A stretch of DNA of 64,000 bases, from NCBI RefSeq assembly GCF_015832195.1, contig NC_052019.1, positions 2,651,685-2,715,684 of the forward strand, read 5' to 3'. This document shows positions 1 to 12,100 of this stretch, piece by piece. The notes beneath the pieces were generated by a model. The model was not told the origin of the DNA. It saw only the letters and a list, made by a program, of their open reading frames with translations, and searched no databases. The position numbers and the translations under genes were made by a program. Each line of letters starts with the position of its first letter. The stretch's first letter is position 1. Source of the DNA: Motacilla alba alba. Taxonomy: Eukaryota > Chordata > Aves > Passeriformes > Motacillidae.

Positions 1-28
1 TGGCCCAGCTGCTCCAGCCAGGCTTTAC

Positions 29-180
29 CTGCAGTGCACAGTGATGGGGTGGTTGCCAGACTGCTGCTGCTGCTTCTGCACCGCTGCAATGATGTTGATC
101 ATCCCCTTCCCATCCCCGGGGATCCCAACCTCTGGCCAGCCGTGGAAGTGAAACTGCCGGATCTGTCGGCTCTTGTTCTC
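29..180 (-). CDS. PTPRA: PTPRA coding exon 19: D2 WPE loop and second active-site cysteine
   Basis: Residues 688-737 plus two bases. Glu704 in HGWPEVGIP replaces the catalytic Asp of the WPD loop and aligns with human Glu690, so D2 is expected to be a weak, mainly regulatory phosphatase. A KQQQQSGN run precedes ITVHC, where Cys737 is the D2 active-site cysteine, reported in mammals as redox-sensitive. The acceptor is CCCCACAG|GAGAAC at 181 and the donor is TGCAG|GTAAAG at 28. The intron after base 28 runs off the window, so the rest of the P-loop, the final helices and the C-terminal Grb2-binding tyrosine are not visible. Confidence 0.95.
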
Positions 181-3100
181 CTGTGGGGAGGGCACAGCTC
201 GAGGTCAGGCTCAGGGATCTGTCCCAAGGAACCTGTCACTGCCATATTTTCTGGGAAAATCCCTTCGCCAGGATTTCTCTCCTGGGAAGCTGAGAAGCCT
301 CAGGGAAAAATGAAATCAATATTATCTCATCTGCTTCTCCTGTGTTTTGCTGCTTTGGAATGTGGTTTGGAGATTGTTAATCCAACATGTGAATTGTTTT
401 CATTTATTGGCCAACCACAGCCAAACTGTGTCAAGACTCTGGAAGAGAGTCACAGGTTTTCTTTATTATCTTTTAGCTTTCTGTAAGTATCCTTTCTGTA
501 TTCTTTAGTTTTAGTATAGCATTCTTTTATATTATATAGTAACATAAAATAACAAATTAGCCTTCTAAGAACATGGAGTCATCATTTCCTTTGCCTTTGT
601 CGGGGGACCCCACAAATGCCACAGGAACCCAGGGACTCAGGGCTTGGGGTAACAATCCCTGTAGGAAAGTTGCTTGTGGAGGAGTGGCATTCCCAGGGCA
701 AGGAGCAGGGGAAGTGCAGGGAATGGGGAGCAGGAGGGAGATAACAATCCCTGTAGGAAAGCTGCTTGTGGAGGAGTGGCATTCCCAGGGGAAGTTTGGG
801 GAAAGGGGAGCAGGAGGGAGGCTTGGTGGTGAGGGCAGCAGGAAGGAGCAGCAGGACAGGGACTCTCAGGGATAAAATCCCTTTGGGACGATGGAGAGCT
901 GACGGAGCTGAGGGAACACCAGGTCACGGCAGTGAAAGCCAGGAGCAAGCAGAGGTGCCCAGGGGGAGCAGGCAGGCTCTTACCCTGGTGTTGGTCACCA
1001 GCAGGTCCCGCACTGTGTAGCTCTCACACTCCTCCTCCTTCTTCAGCTCCACCGTGATGTCCCCGTAGGACACGGAGCCGTCGGACGGCCAGTACTGGGC
1101 ACACTTCTCCTGAGGAAGCAGCACAGGAGGCCACAGGGTGAGGAACCCCTGCTCTTCCCATGGATTTGGATAGAAGAATCTCCAGGTGGTGTTGAGCTTT
1201 ACTGGAGCATGTGAAACTGCACTTGTATAATCATTTAATGACTGTGGATTGTTAAATGCAATGATCGTTTGGTAATTGGATAGAATTATTGTTTAATTGT
1301 AACAAGAATCATGAGAAACGATGTTTGGGGGGTTTGATGGAGATTACAAGAATCCATGCTTGAATGAGATCAGTGCATACAACAGAACAATATACGTTTA
1401 ATAATTAATCTGTAGTTATATAATGATAAGGGTGTATGATGGTGTTCATCCCAAACCCATGCTGGAGTCAGATTTGGATTTGTACCCCTGACACCCAGAG
1501 CTCCTCAATAAAAGCACCTGCACATAATGATCCTGTGATTATGTGTTTCTAAATGCTAACAGTGGGATCCCACAGGCTTCACAAACTCCGGGAATCACAG
1601 ACTGCTTTGGGCTGGAAGGGACCTTAAGGGTCATCCCATTCCAAACTCCTGCTGTTCATTCCCTTATTTATTTCCCTGGTGTTTAGTGCAGCTGATCCTG
1701 GGAGCTTACCTGGCCTCTCTCCTCCAGCTCTGTCAGCATCACTATGGAGCAGGATTTCCACTCCCAGATCATCCTCCAGAAGTCCTCTATCGTGTGCTGC
1801 AGCGGCCCTTGGCTGGCGATGTAGGAATCCTTCTGGCGATAACCCTGGAATTTGGGAACAGGGTCAGAGCACCAGCAGGAGGAACCTCTTGGACACAGCT
1901 GGCCTACCAAGCCCAGCTCAATTTTGGGAGAATCACATCCCCTCAGTTCCATTTTGGGAGGATCACATCCCCTCAGTTCAATTTTGGGAGGATCACATCC
2001 CCCTCAGTTCAATTTTGGGAGGACCACATTCCTGCTGTTCAATTTTGGGAGGATCACATCCCCTCAGTTCAATTTTGGGAGGACCACATCCCTGCTGTTC
2101 AATTTTGGGAGGATCACATCCCCTCAGTTCAATTTTGGGAGGATCACATCCCCTCAGTTCAATTTTGGGAGTATCACATCCCCCTCAGTTCAATTTTGGG
2201 AGGATCACATCCCCTCAGTTCCATTTTGGGAGGATCACATCCCCTCAGTTCCATTTTGGGAGGATCACATCCCTGCTGTTCAATTTTGGGAGGATCACAA
2301 CCCTGCTGTTCAATTTTGGGAGGATCACATCCCCTCAGTTCAATTTTGGGAGGATCACATCCCCCTCAGTTCAATTTTGGGAGGATCACATCCCCTCAGT
2401 TCCATTTTGGGAGGATCACATCCCCTCAGTTCCATTTTGGGAGGATCACATCCCCTCAGTTCCATTTTGGGAGGATCACATCCCTGCTGTTCAATTTTGG
2501 GAGGATCACATCCCCTACACACGCCCAGCTTTATCCATTTGGGTTTCCAGCACACCAAAGCAATACTGCAAGCTCTGAGTGCTGGAGCAGAGCTTTGCCT
2601 TAGCTCCAAGTGCTCCAGGTCTGATTTGTATTGGGGATTTTTGGAAGAAGCAAGCAAAACTAAACAGCACTAGATGATCTTTAAGGTGTCTTCCAACCCA
2701 GACCATTCCATGCTCTGTGAAAACCAGCAGGAAGGCTGGATGACTCTGGCTGTTCCACAGCCACAAAGAGTTTTTGTTTCCAAACCCCTCTGACTCCCCT
2801 GTGCCCTCCCTGCAGACTGTGACTGCAGATGCTTCGTCATTTGGAGTTTGTCATTTAAGCAAAGTTCAGCAGAGGCAGGAAATTGAATCCTCAGCCCAAA
2901 TTGCTTACGTGCCATGGAAGCTTTCTGATCTGGATGCACAACAAGGCAGCTGCTCCTGGCTGCTCCCACAGCCACAGCGGGCACCCAGCAAAGGAAATTT
3001 CAGGGAGCAATTAATTAGGGATGTTAGAACTGGGAATAAACTGGTTTTAGTGGGCAAACCCAGTGATTGCCTTTTTGGGGTAATAAAAAAGAGCCCTGTG

Positions 3101-6100
3101 TGATTAGGAGAGGAAAAGAGAAATTGGGCTGGGAAAGAGCAGGGTCTGTGACTCGGCCAGCACTGGCATCACTGCATGGAGATCAATACTCATCCGAGAT
3201 GTCTCCCTGGAGTCCACGGGGCTGCTCAGGAGAGAAGGATGTGCAATCACTTATCTTCTCCTCAGAGTGAGGACAGCACTTAACCTCCCTGCCTCTCCTC
3301 CTGCCACCACCCAGACAGGTGTAATGGGATTGACCTGGCTCCTCTCCAGGGTTTTGGGATCGTGTATTGCTCCCCGAGCTCATCTGGTGGATGTTTTCTG
3401 ACCAAATGGCCAGTGCTGTGGTATTTCCATGGATACATGGATCCTTTCTCCATCAGCAGAGCCCAGAGGGGCAGAAGTGAGCCCAGGATCTGGAGGTTCT
3501 GCTCAAGCTCCATCTCTCCTCTCCCAAAAGGAGCTGGATATACCTGGGGGTTTCTTGGAGAAAGAAACCAGCACCACCCAGTGACACAAAGCAAAGTCAC
3601 GTGGAGGGAGCTGTACAAAACCCATAAAAGAAGTGTTTGGGATAAATTCTTCCCACAGGAAGCAGCATGAGGTGGTTTCCATTGGGAGAAGACGGGAAGA
3701 AGATTGGAGAAGACTCACATCAATGAAGGAAGCATTTACATAGTCTGTGTTCTCTTCCCCTCTCTTCACTGGAATGATTACTCGGTTGAACTCATCTGGA
3801 ACAGAACAAAACCATCTGAGATTTGGGATAACCTGCATGGCCTTCAGCTGGGGAGCCACCAAGCCCCAGGTGGGAGACAGAGATAAGGGAAGGGGAGCAC
3901 AGTGCACCTGGCTGGGACAAGGACAGTCAGCTCCACCCTCTGCCATGCCCTGGTTTGGGGCAGAGGAAGGGGATGCTGAGCTCTCCAGGGAAAGGACCTG
4001 CTCAGCACTGGGACTCTTTTCCCCCTGAGGCAGAGCAGAAACCAGCAGAGAGGGTCACACAGGGCTGGTTGCCCATCTGTGTCCAGAGAAAGTCTGAGTA
4101 TCTTCAGGCATGGAGACTCCACAGCCTCCTTGGGCAACCTGTGCCAGTGCCTGGTGACCCTCACAACCAAAACTTTCCCTGATGTTCAGAGGGACCCTCC
4201 TGTGATCACTGTGTGCCCGTGGCCACCACTGACAGAGCCTGGCTCTGTCCTCTCTGCACCCTCCCTGTGGGTGTTGATGGACAGGGATGAGCCCCTGGAG
4301 CCTTCTCTTCTCCTTCTGGGCAGCCCCAGCTCTCCCAGCCCTTCCTCAGAGCAGAGATGCTCCAGCCCCCTCCCTGGGCTGTCCCCAGTCTGTCCATGTC
4401 CCTCTTGTCCTGGGAGCCAGTGCTCCAGGTGTGGCCTCAGCAGTGCTGAGCAGAGGGGCAGGATCCTCTCCCTGGACCTGCTGGAAGTGTTCTGTCTCAC
4501 ACAGCCCAGGCCACCACTGTTCCTTTTGTCACAAGGGCACTTTGCTGGCTCAGGTTCAGGCTACAATCTGTCAGGACCCCCAGGTCCTTTCCTGCAAGCT
4601 GCTTTTCCACCCAGCTGGGTGACCCCAGTCCAGACTGGTCCCTCCTCAGGGGCAGGACTTCGCCCTTTTCCTTGAACATCACAAGGTCCCTGTTTGTCCC
4701 ATGTCTCCAGCCCAGTTCCCGTCCCCACACCCACCAGACACTCAGCCAAACAAGCCTTACATGGAATTATCTGAAGCACCCTGTTCTTCTTCATGTTGGC
4801 CGGCAAGTTGCCCGTTCTCATCTTGTCATTCTGGATTTTGATTGAAGTGAGCTTCTGCAGGGCAAGGAGCAGGGAGGAGTTTCAGAGCCACCCAGTGCCA
4901 GGTGACCCCTGCACCATCCCAGCAGATCCACCAGGACAGGCCAACAGCCACACTCACCTTGAACTCCTCCTCCAGCCCGTTGCTGCTGGTCCCTGGCACT
5001 TTGTTGTAGATCTTTTGGAGGTGGATCTCCAAGGAGGTCACCTCCAGCTCCGTGTCACCGTACAGATAGTGCTCCAGAAGTGCTTGGTATATGAACACAT
5101 ACTGCATCTGCAGGGTTGCAGGGAGAAGGAGTAAAAGCAAGTCTGAGTCTCTCTGAAATCTTCCTCTTTAAACTGGTCTCACTGCTCATAACTGCACCTC
5201 TATCCATACAAGTTCTTTGCTTTTTTCCCCTGCTCTCTTTCTTCTGCCATGTTCCAAGCCCAGTGAGGGCATGCTGGGTGCAAACCCACCAACCCCTGCC
5301 CCACCCTGAGACCCCAGAAAAGTGAGTGACAACCTTCCTGCCACCAAATGGGGACTGGGACTTCATTTACCACACCAAGCAAAGCAGAAGTGACACAAAA
5401 TGTTCTCCAAGCCTGCAGAAAAGGAGACTCGGGGGGACCTTCTGGCTCCACAAGATTCCCTGACAGGAGGGGACAGCTGGCGGGAAACAAGGGACAGGAG
5501 GAGAGGGAATGGCCTCAGGCTGGGCCAGGGGAGGTGTAGATTGGATATCTGGGTAAATTTCTTCATGGAAAGGGTGTCCAGCCCTGGCACAGCTGCCCAG
5601 GGCAGTGTTGGAGTCCCCATTCCTAGAAGGATTTAAAAGCCATGTGGATGTGGCACTTGGGGACATGGTCAGTGGTGGCCTTGACAGTGCTGCTGGATTG
5701 GATGATCTTAAAGGACTTTTCCAATCCCAAAAAATCAGTGATCCTATGATGATTAACACTCTGGGATCTACACTCTGCCAGAGGCAGGTCAGGGCACTGA
5801 GGACAAGTCAATGCAGGGGTTGGAGACCACCTGGCTTTGAACTCCAACTTCTCCCTCTCTCCCATGGGAAGCCTGGCACCACCACTGTGAAAGCCATGGG
5901 GACGTGGCACTTGGGGACATGGATCCGTGGTGACCTTGGCAGTGCTGAGGGAATGGTTGGACTCTATCTTAAGGATCTTTCCCAACCTAAACGATTCAAT
6001 GATTCTACAAAAGGGATTAAAAAGAGCAGGAGCCCGTGAAGAGCCCGCCTGACGCAGCATCCCCCGAAACGAGGGCTGACACAACCCTCACACGTCCTTT

Positions 6101-9100
6101 GGGTGGGTGAAGGAGATGCCAGCCCAGAGGGCAGGGCAGCAGCACACTCACATCTGTCTGTACCATCTGGCAGCGCTGAGCCCGGATGCGGCTCACGAAG
6201 CCGTAGACATCCACCTTCCTCTCCGTGTGCATCATGTCCAGCATGGCGTCGATGACGATGAACGTGCCCGTGCGTCCCACCCCGGCGCTGCAGGACAGGG
6301 GTGGGGGGAGATTGTCAAGGAATTCTTCCTTGGGAGGGTGGGAAGTCCTGGGACAGGGTGCCCAGAGAAGCTGTGGCTGCCCCTGGATCCCTGGAAGTGC
6401 CCAAGGCCGGGTTGGATGGAGCTTGGAGCAGCCTGGGATGGTGGAAGGTGTCTCTGCCTATGGCAGGGGTTGGACTGGAGTGTCTTCAATGAGACCAGCA
6501 GACATGGAGGGAAGACAAAGCTCTTGGAATCAGCTGGGGAGTCACCAAGCCCCAGGTGGGAGACAGAGATAAGGGAAGGGGAGCACAGTGCACCTGGCTG
6601 GGACAAGGACAGTCAGCTCCACCCTCTGCCATGCCCTGGTCTGGGGCAGAGGAAGGGGATGCTGAGCTCTCCAGGGAAAGGATCTGCTCAGCACTGGGAC
6701 TCTTTTCCCCCTGAGGCAGAGCAGAAACCAGCAGAGAGGGTCACACAGGGCTGGTTGCCCATCTGTGTCCTTTCTTCTTGCTTTCCAAGAAGAAAAAAAA
6801 AAATTAACTTGGGATGCTGCAAATGTGACCATCTCTGCCTTTAACAATGGGGCTTCTTATTGCAATGTGGAAGCCCCTGTGGCTCCCCCAGGGTTGCTGC
6901 CGTGCCTGAAACCACTCCAGGTGAGGCCACTCTCCATGGCCATTGCTCCAGGCAACCTGTCAGCTCAGTACTGCCTTCTCCCAAAGAGGGATGTTATCTC
7001 CTCATGCCAGGGTAGCGCCACCAGGGCTCACCTCTGCTCACTCAGCATCCAACCAACCCAAATGACCCCTCCAGATGAGTTGTAACACCCTAAAATCCCT
7101 GATTCCAAGAACTTCCTTCAATTCATGCATTTTTTTTTTGCATGTCCCCATGAGGAACATCCCTGTTTAACAGAGGAAAGTTCAACAAAGATAATGAAAA
7201 AGTCCTGACTGAAAATAAAAAATTCCTTTCAAACAGGAGATGCTTTCCAGGTGAGCCAGAGGTTGGCTGTGAGCAGAACTCACCTGCAGTGCACCACTAT
7301 GGCTCCTGCATATTGGGGATTGCAGGTCTTCACCTTCTTCAGGAATTTCAGCATCCCAATGGGGGTGAAGGGCACCCCGAAGTCGGGCCAGCTGGTGAAG
7401 TGGAACTGGGTCACCAGGCGCTGGGGCTTCTTGTTCGTGACATCTCCCACCTGCAGGGGAAACGAGGACTCAGGCTAAGGGGAAATACACAGGTTTCCCT
7501 TCTTCCCCCAAAATGAAGAGAGAGAGGGAGCTGCAGACCCGAGATGGAGCTTAAGAAGCAGCATCTACAGCTGAAAGGGCACGGCTCAGGCTCTAGGACA
7601 GATCAGCCTCTAAAAACATGACATTTTAACCACCCAGCACCACATCCCACATCCAAGGAGTGTGAGATGCCAGCCTGTGGATCCAGCCTGGCAGCAGCTG
7701 CCATATTTTATCCTCAACAAGCTCAAACAGAAGCTGCTGCTCCATCCTTTCCCAGTCCTCTGGCCAGATCATCCTCGGATTAAAGGCAGGGGAGGAAAAC
7801 ACACACGTCCAGGCCATTGGAGTGAAGGATGAGGCTCAGCAGGATCACCCTCAAAGTCCAGACAGGTTTGCAGGCACCAACTCCTCCCTGCCTGCCTCTG
7901 AGAATGGCAGGAAAAAAACCAGAGTGACTAAAACACCAAGAGTCTCCTTGGAGGACAAAGAAATGTGGTGACAGATGGGAAAGCAATCAAACCCAACACA
8001 TACAGCGCTGGATTTTGTCTCAGCTGAGGGGATAAATCTGATTATTTTCAGGCATTAAGTGTCTGAGTGGGTGAGAGCAGGAACCAACACTGCTAACAGC
8101 AAGTGCTGGAATACTTCAGGATGGAATTTCAGCTCTGGCATCCCTCAGTTTCCCTGCTCTCAGCACAGCCATGCTGGTACCACTGTGAACAGGCTCTTGG
8201 GAGGAATAAATTCCTAACAACTCTGGTTAAAAAGGGGTGCTGGGGGTCATTTCATCCCAACTCTGCCCTCACAGAGCCTTGGAGGAGTTGAGCCAAGACC
8301 TTTGGGATGCCCAGTGTGGAGAGGAGAGGGATGGGATGGGGCAGGAAGGGATGGGGAGGTGAGCCCTGGCACCTGCTGGATGCAGAACTTGCGCACGGTG
8401 TAATCCACCAGCACGGTCACGTCCTCCACGGACACTCGGATGTTCCCGTAGGTCCAGCAGCCCTGATCCGGCCAGTACTGAGCACATTTACACTGTGAGG
8501 GCAGAAAACAGGTGCAGGTGAGCTCTGGACACTCTCACAAGGCTGGGCATGGCTCCAGGACACGCCCATAGGCACAGGATGGGCTGGATTTGGCTCAATT
8601 TGGGTCAAATCCCAGCCTGTGAAACCTCCTGGAACGTACCTCTTTCCTCTCCTTCAGGTTGGTCACCATGACAATTGTCGCTGTGTTTTGCTCCCAAATC
8701 ATCCTCCAAAAATCATTCACTGTTTCTTCCTTTGGTCCTGAGGGGAAGGGAAAACACAAAGTCCTCTTTGGGATCAACCTCTGTCACAATGTGGGCCCAA
8801 AACCCAGCGTGTGAGGTCACACGTCACGGATGATCCAACACGTTTTTTGCCAACAGGTCACAGGAGGTGCTGTGGTGTCTGGGCATGCCTGATCCAAGGA
8901 ATAATCCTATCACACAATACCTGGAATATTTGGATTTGTTTTATGGTCAGGAATTCCATCTTTAGCTCAAGAAAGGGAACCCAGACAAACAGAGCATGGA
9001 CTTGCCCAAGGTCACCCAGGGAAATTGTGGCTGTCCCAGAGGCTGCAGAAGTCCTGCCCTGGGGTTTTGGGTTTTAGCCACGGGATCCCATTTCAGTGTG

Positions 9101-12100
9101 GCACAGGAATAGTTCCCTGCTGCCTGCCAGACACGAAGCTAACTCAGCCTACACTCCCTCGCCAAGCCTGAGGCTCAGGGTGAGCCAAGAGAACAGCAGA
9201 GCCAAGGCTTAACCTGAGCCTGGAAGTGCTGAGGGACCTGATCCAGCCTCCTTCTCCAGCCAGAGCCAGGGAAACTGGCCAGGAATGCCCTGACCCACTG
9301 GCAAGGCCAGAGAGGAAATACAAAGCACTCCCATGGGCAGGTAACATCCTGTTGCTGACGTGATTCCCACCCTGTGAGTGGGAATTTTGCTTTTAGGGAT
9401 GTGTTTGGACTTCTGAAGATCATAAGGATCATAAGTTTCTCTCTATCCCATCCCTGGGAGTGTTCAAGAGAGCTTGGAGCAACCTGGGGTAGTGGGAGGT
9501 GTCCCTGTCCATGGCAGTGGGGTGGAATGACAGGAGCTTTGAGGTCCTTTCCAGCCCAAACCATTCCATGACTCTGTGATTTGGGGGATTTAATTAAGCA
9601 GCTCCCTGGCAATATTTGCAGAGGTCACAACATCCTCCAGCAATGGGACTGCACAGATGGGACTTCTCTCTGTCCACCAAGACATCCAGCACTGCTCTTT
9701 GACAGGGAAAATAATTTTGGGAACAATCTGTGGAGCAGCCAGGCCTCCTTTTGACCAGGGGAGCTCTGCAAGATGCTGTGCTGTGGGTAGAGGGGCACAG
9801 CTCCACTGAGCAGAGCCAGCCCAGCTGCCCCCAACAGAGCAATGGGAATAGCCAAGAATTTACCTTGTGCAGCAATGAACTTGTTTTTCTCTTGGTACCC
9901 CTGCAAGAAAAGAAGAAAAAAAAGAAGAGAAATTAATATTTCTCTAACACAAGAGTCATGAAATGCATTTACTACAGGAACAGAGCTGGCATCTGCTCTG
10001 CTGCTCATTCTCCCTTGTGCAGAGAAGGGGCTGCAGCCTCTGAGGGGAGAATCAGCTCCAAAGATGGGCTGAAATCATTGAAAATCCTTGTGCAAAGGGC
10101 TGTTTTCCCACAGGAACTCTCCCCACGCTCACATAATGCAGGAATGACCCCATCTGTTGGCACAAAGCACTAATGAGGTGGTACCTGACAGCCCTTCCAC
10201 TGCAGTGGGACCCTGCATCCCGAGCATCGTGAAAATCAGCACAGATCCTTGGAAAAGAGGGGCTGGGGAACTCATAGGGAATGGTTTTGTGTACTTTATT
10301 TACTGGGGAGGGAAGGAAAACGCTCTTTAGAGTCTTGCTTTGCTTCACGTGCCTGCATCTCCCACATGACCCTTCCAGCTGATTGAGGCCACATGGTGAC
10401 AACCACAAAGGACCCATCTCCTCCAGGGGCAGAGGAGGGCAATGGTGCTTCCATTCCAGCTGGATTCCTTGATTTCTTCTCCATCCCCTTCCCACATCCA
10501 GCCCTGCAAGCTGGGAAGCACTGATGACCAACTGGCCACACTCTTCAAGGATTTCAAACCGTGGGGACGTGGCACTTGGGGACATGGGTTAGTGGTGGCC
10601 TGGCAGTGCTGGGGGAATGCTTGGACTTGTGGGTCTTAGAGGGCTTTTACAACCTCAAAGATTCTATGATTCCTCAGCTGTTTGTTGATCAGAAATGCCC
10701 AGCTCCAGCGGGAGTGGTTCCCCAGGCTGCTTGGCTTTGCTCCTGGCAGGGATCTCCCCTTCCCATCCCCAAACTCACATTAATGAAGGAGGCGTTGATG
10801 TAGTCGGAGTCAGGGACCCCTTCCACAGGAGTCAGGTGAACCCTGGAATGATCATCTGGAGGGAAATGAAAACTCTGCATTAAAGACAACCCCCTCAACT
10901 CTGCTTGTACCTGGCCTAGTGAGAACCCAGGTGTTGGAGTGGAGCCCACATTCCTGGCTCCACTGCAAAAACACATTTATGCCCCTAAATTCCCCTTGCT
11001 TAAACCCAGAGAGATCCTAGATCTTGTCCAAGGTAGTTTTGTTTCCACAGAGTGCATATTTGAGGACACCCCAAGGCAGCTCGCTGCCCAGTGCCACCAG
11101 GCAAGAGTTGTCCCTTCTGGCATTTCCCATTCCTTTCCCTCTCCACGGCCTCCTGGCTCCGTGGAGCTTCTCCTCACAGCTATCCAAGGCTAAAGCAGAC
11201 TCAGCCACCCACCTGGGAGGTGAAATGCCCTCATCTGTGCCCCTGCCCATCCCAAAACCAGGAATGGGGAGCCCTGGCAGGAGCCCCTGAGTGTTTCCCC
11301 CCCATCCAACCAGCTCTGACACGTACAGGGCAAAATGTTCACATATCTGTTCTTCTCCTTGTTCTCCTCCTTGGAAGCAGCTTCACACGTGGCCTGTATG
11401 GGACACGCTGGGAGAGCCTGAAAGGGCAGAAGTAAAAGGGTTTTCCATGAGGTTTTCATGGCACAGAAAGAACAACGTGCTGGTAAATGCCACATCTGAG
11501 CATCCTGCCCCTTCAGACATGTCCCCACCACCCACACACCTCACCTCCACCCCAGCAGCAGTTCTCAAAGTGACCATTTAAACAGCTGGGCTGGACCAGA
11601 GAGAGCCAATCCCTTTGGAAAGATGTGGAAAGAGATCTGGAACCTCCTGATCCGTGGACACGAGGTGGCAGCAAAGCCTCCAGCTCTGAATCCACCCGGC
11701 AGCACCAACGAGCTCATTCCTGATTCCTGTCCACGGGGGGCTCCTGTGAGATTCCCTCATTAACAGTGCTGCTAATTGTGGCCTGATTAAGTCCCCACCA
11801 CCCCAGCCCACCCAGTGATGGCAGGAGCAGCCCCAGGGGGCCTTTGGTGGGGGGATGGCTGGGGTGACAGGGGACACTGTCCCTGGGTTTCCCAATAGAG
11901 CACAGGAGGTGCTTCCCCAGCACTGTTATTCCACATCCTCTTTGAACAGCAAAGAATGTTCTGGAGGTATCCACCATCCCTTCCTCCAGCTGACAGGATG
12001 GCAGGAAGTGTCCAGGGCAATCAGGTATTTATAACCCTAAAAATCCCCCTCCCTGGACATTCATTGCACCTATTTGGTTTCATCACAGCATGGCCAGGAA

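Noticed and set aside
1679..2673. Three overlapping forward frames of 273-305 codons with a repeating [13 protein letters not shown] peptide
   Set aside because: They are produced by the 30-bp minisatellite, whose period is near a multiple of three and which lacks stops in those frames. All three frames are open for the same reason and none has a domain.
4079..4675. 198-codon forward frame
   Set aside because: It lies wholly over reverse-oriented CR1 sequence and shows no protein similarity.
6107..6844. 245-codon forward frame
   Set aside because: It is antisense to PTPRA exon 13, then runs through CR1 and the 240-bp duplicate.
8373..8492. Possible read-through of exon 11 past the weak GTGCCA donor
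   Set aside because: Continuing the frame gives an unrelated tail. Splicing at 8372 restores the conserved CIQQVGD junction with exon 12 in frame.
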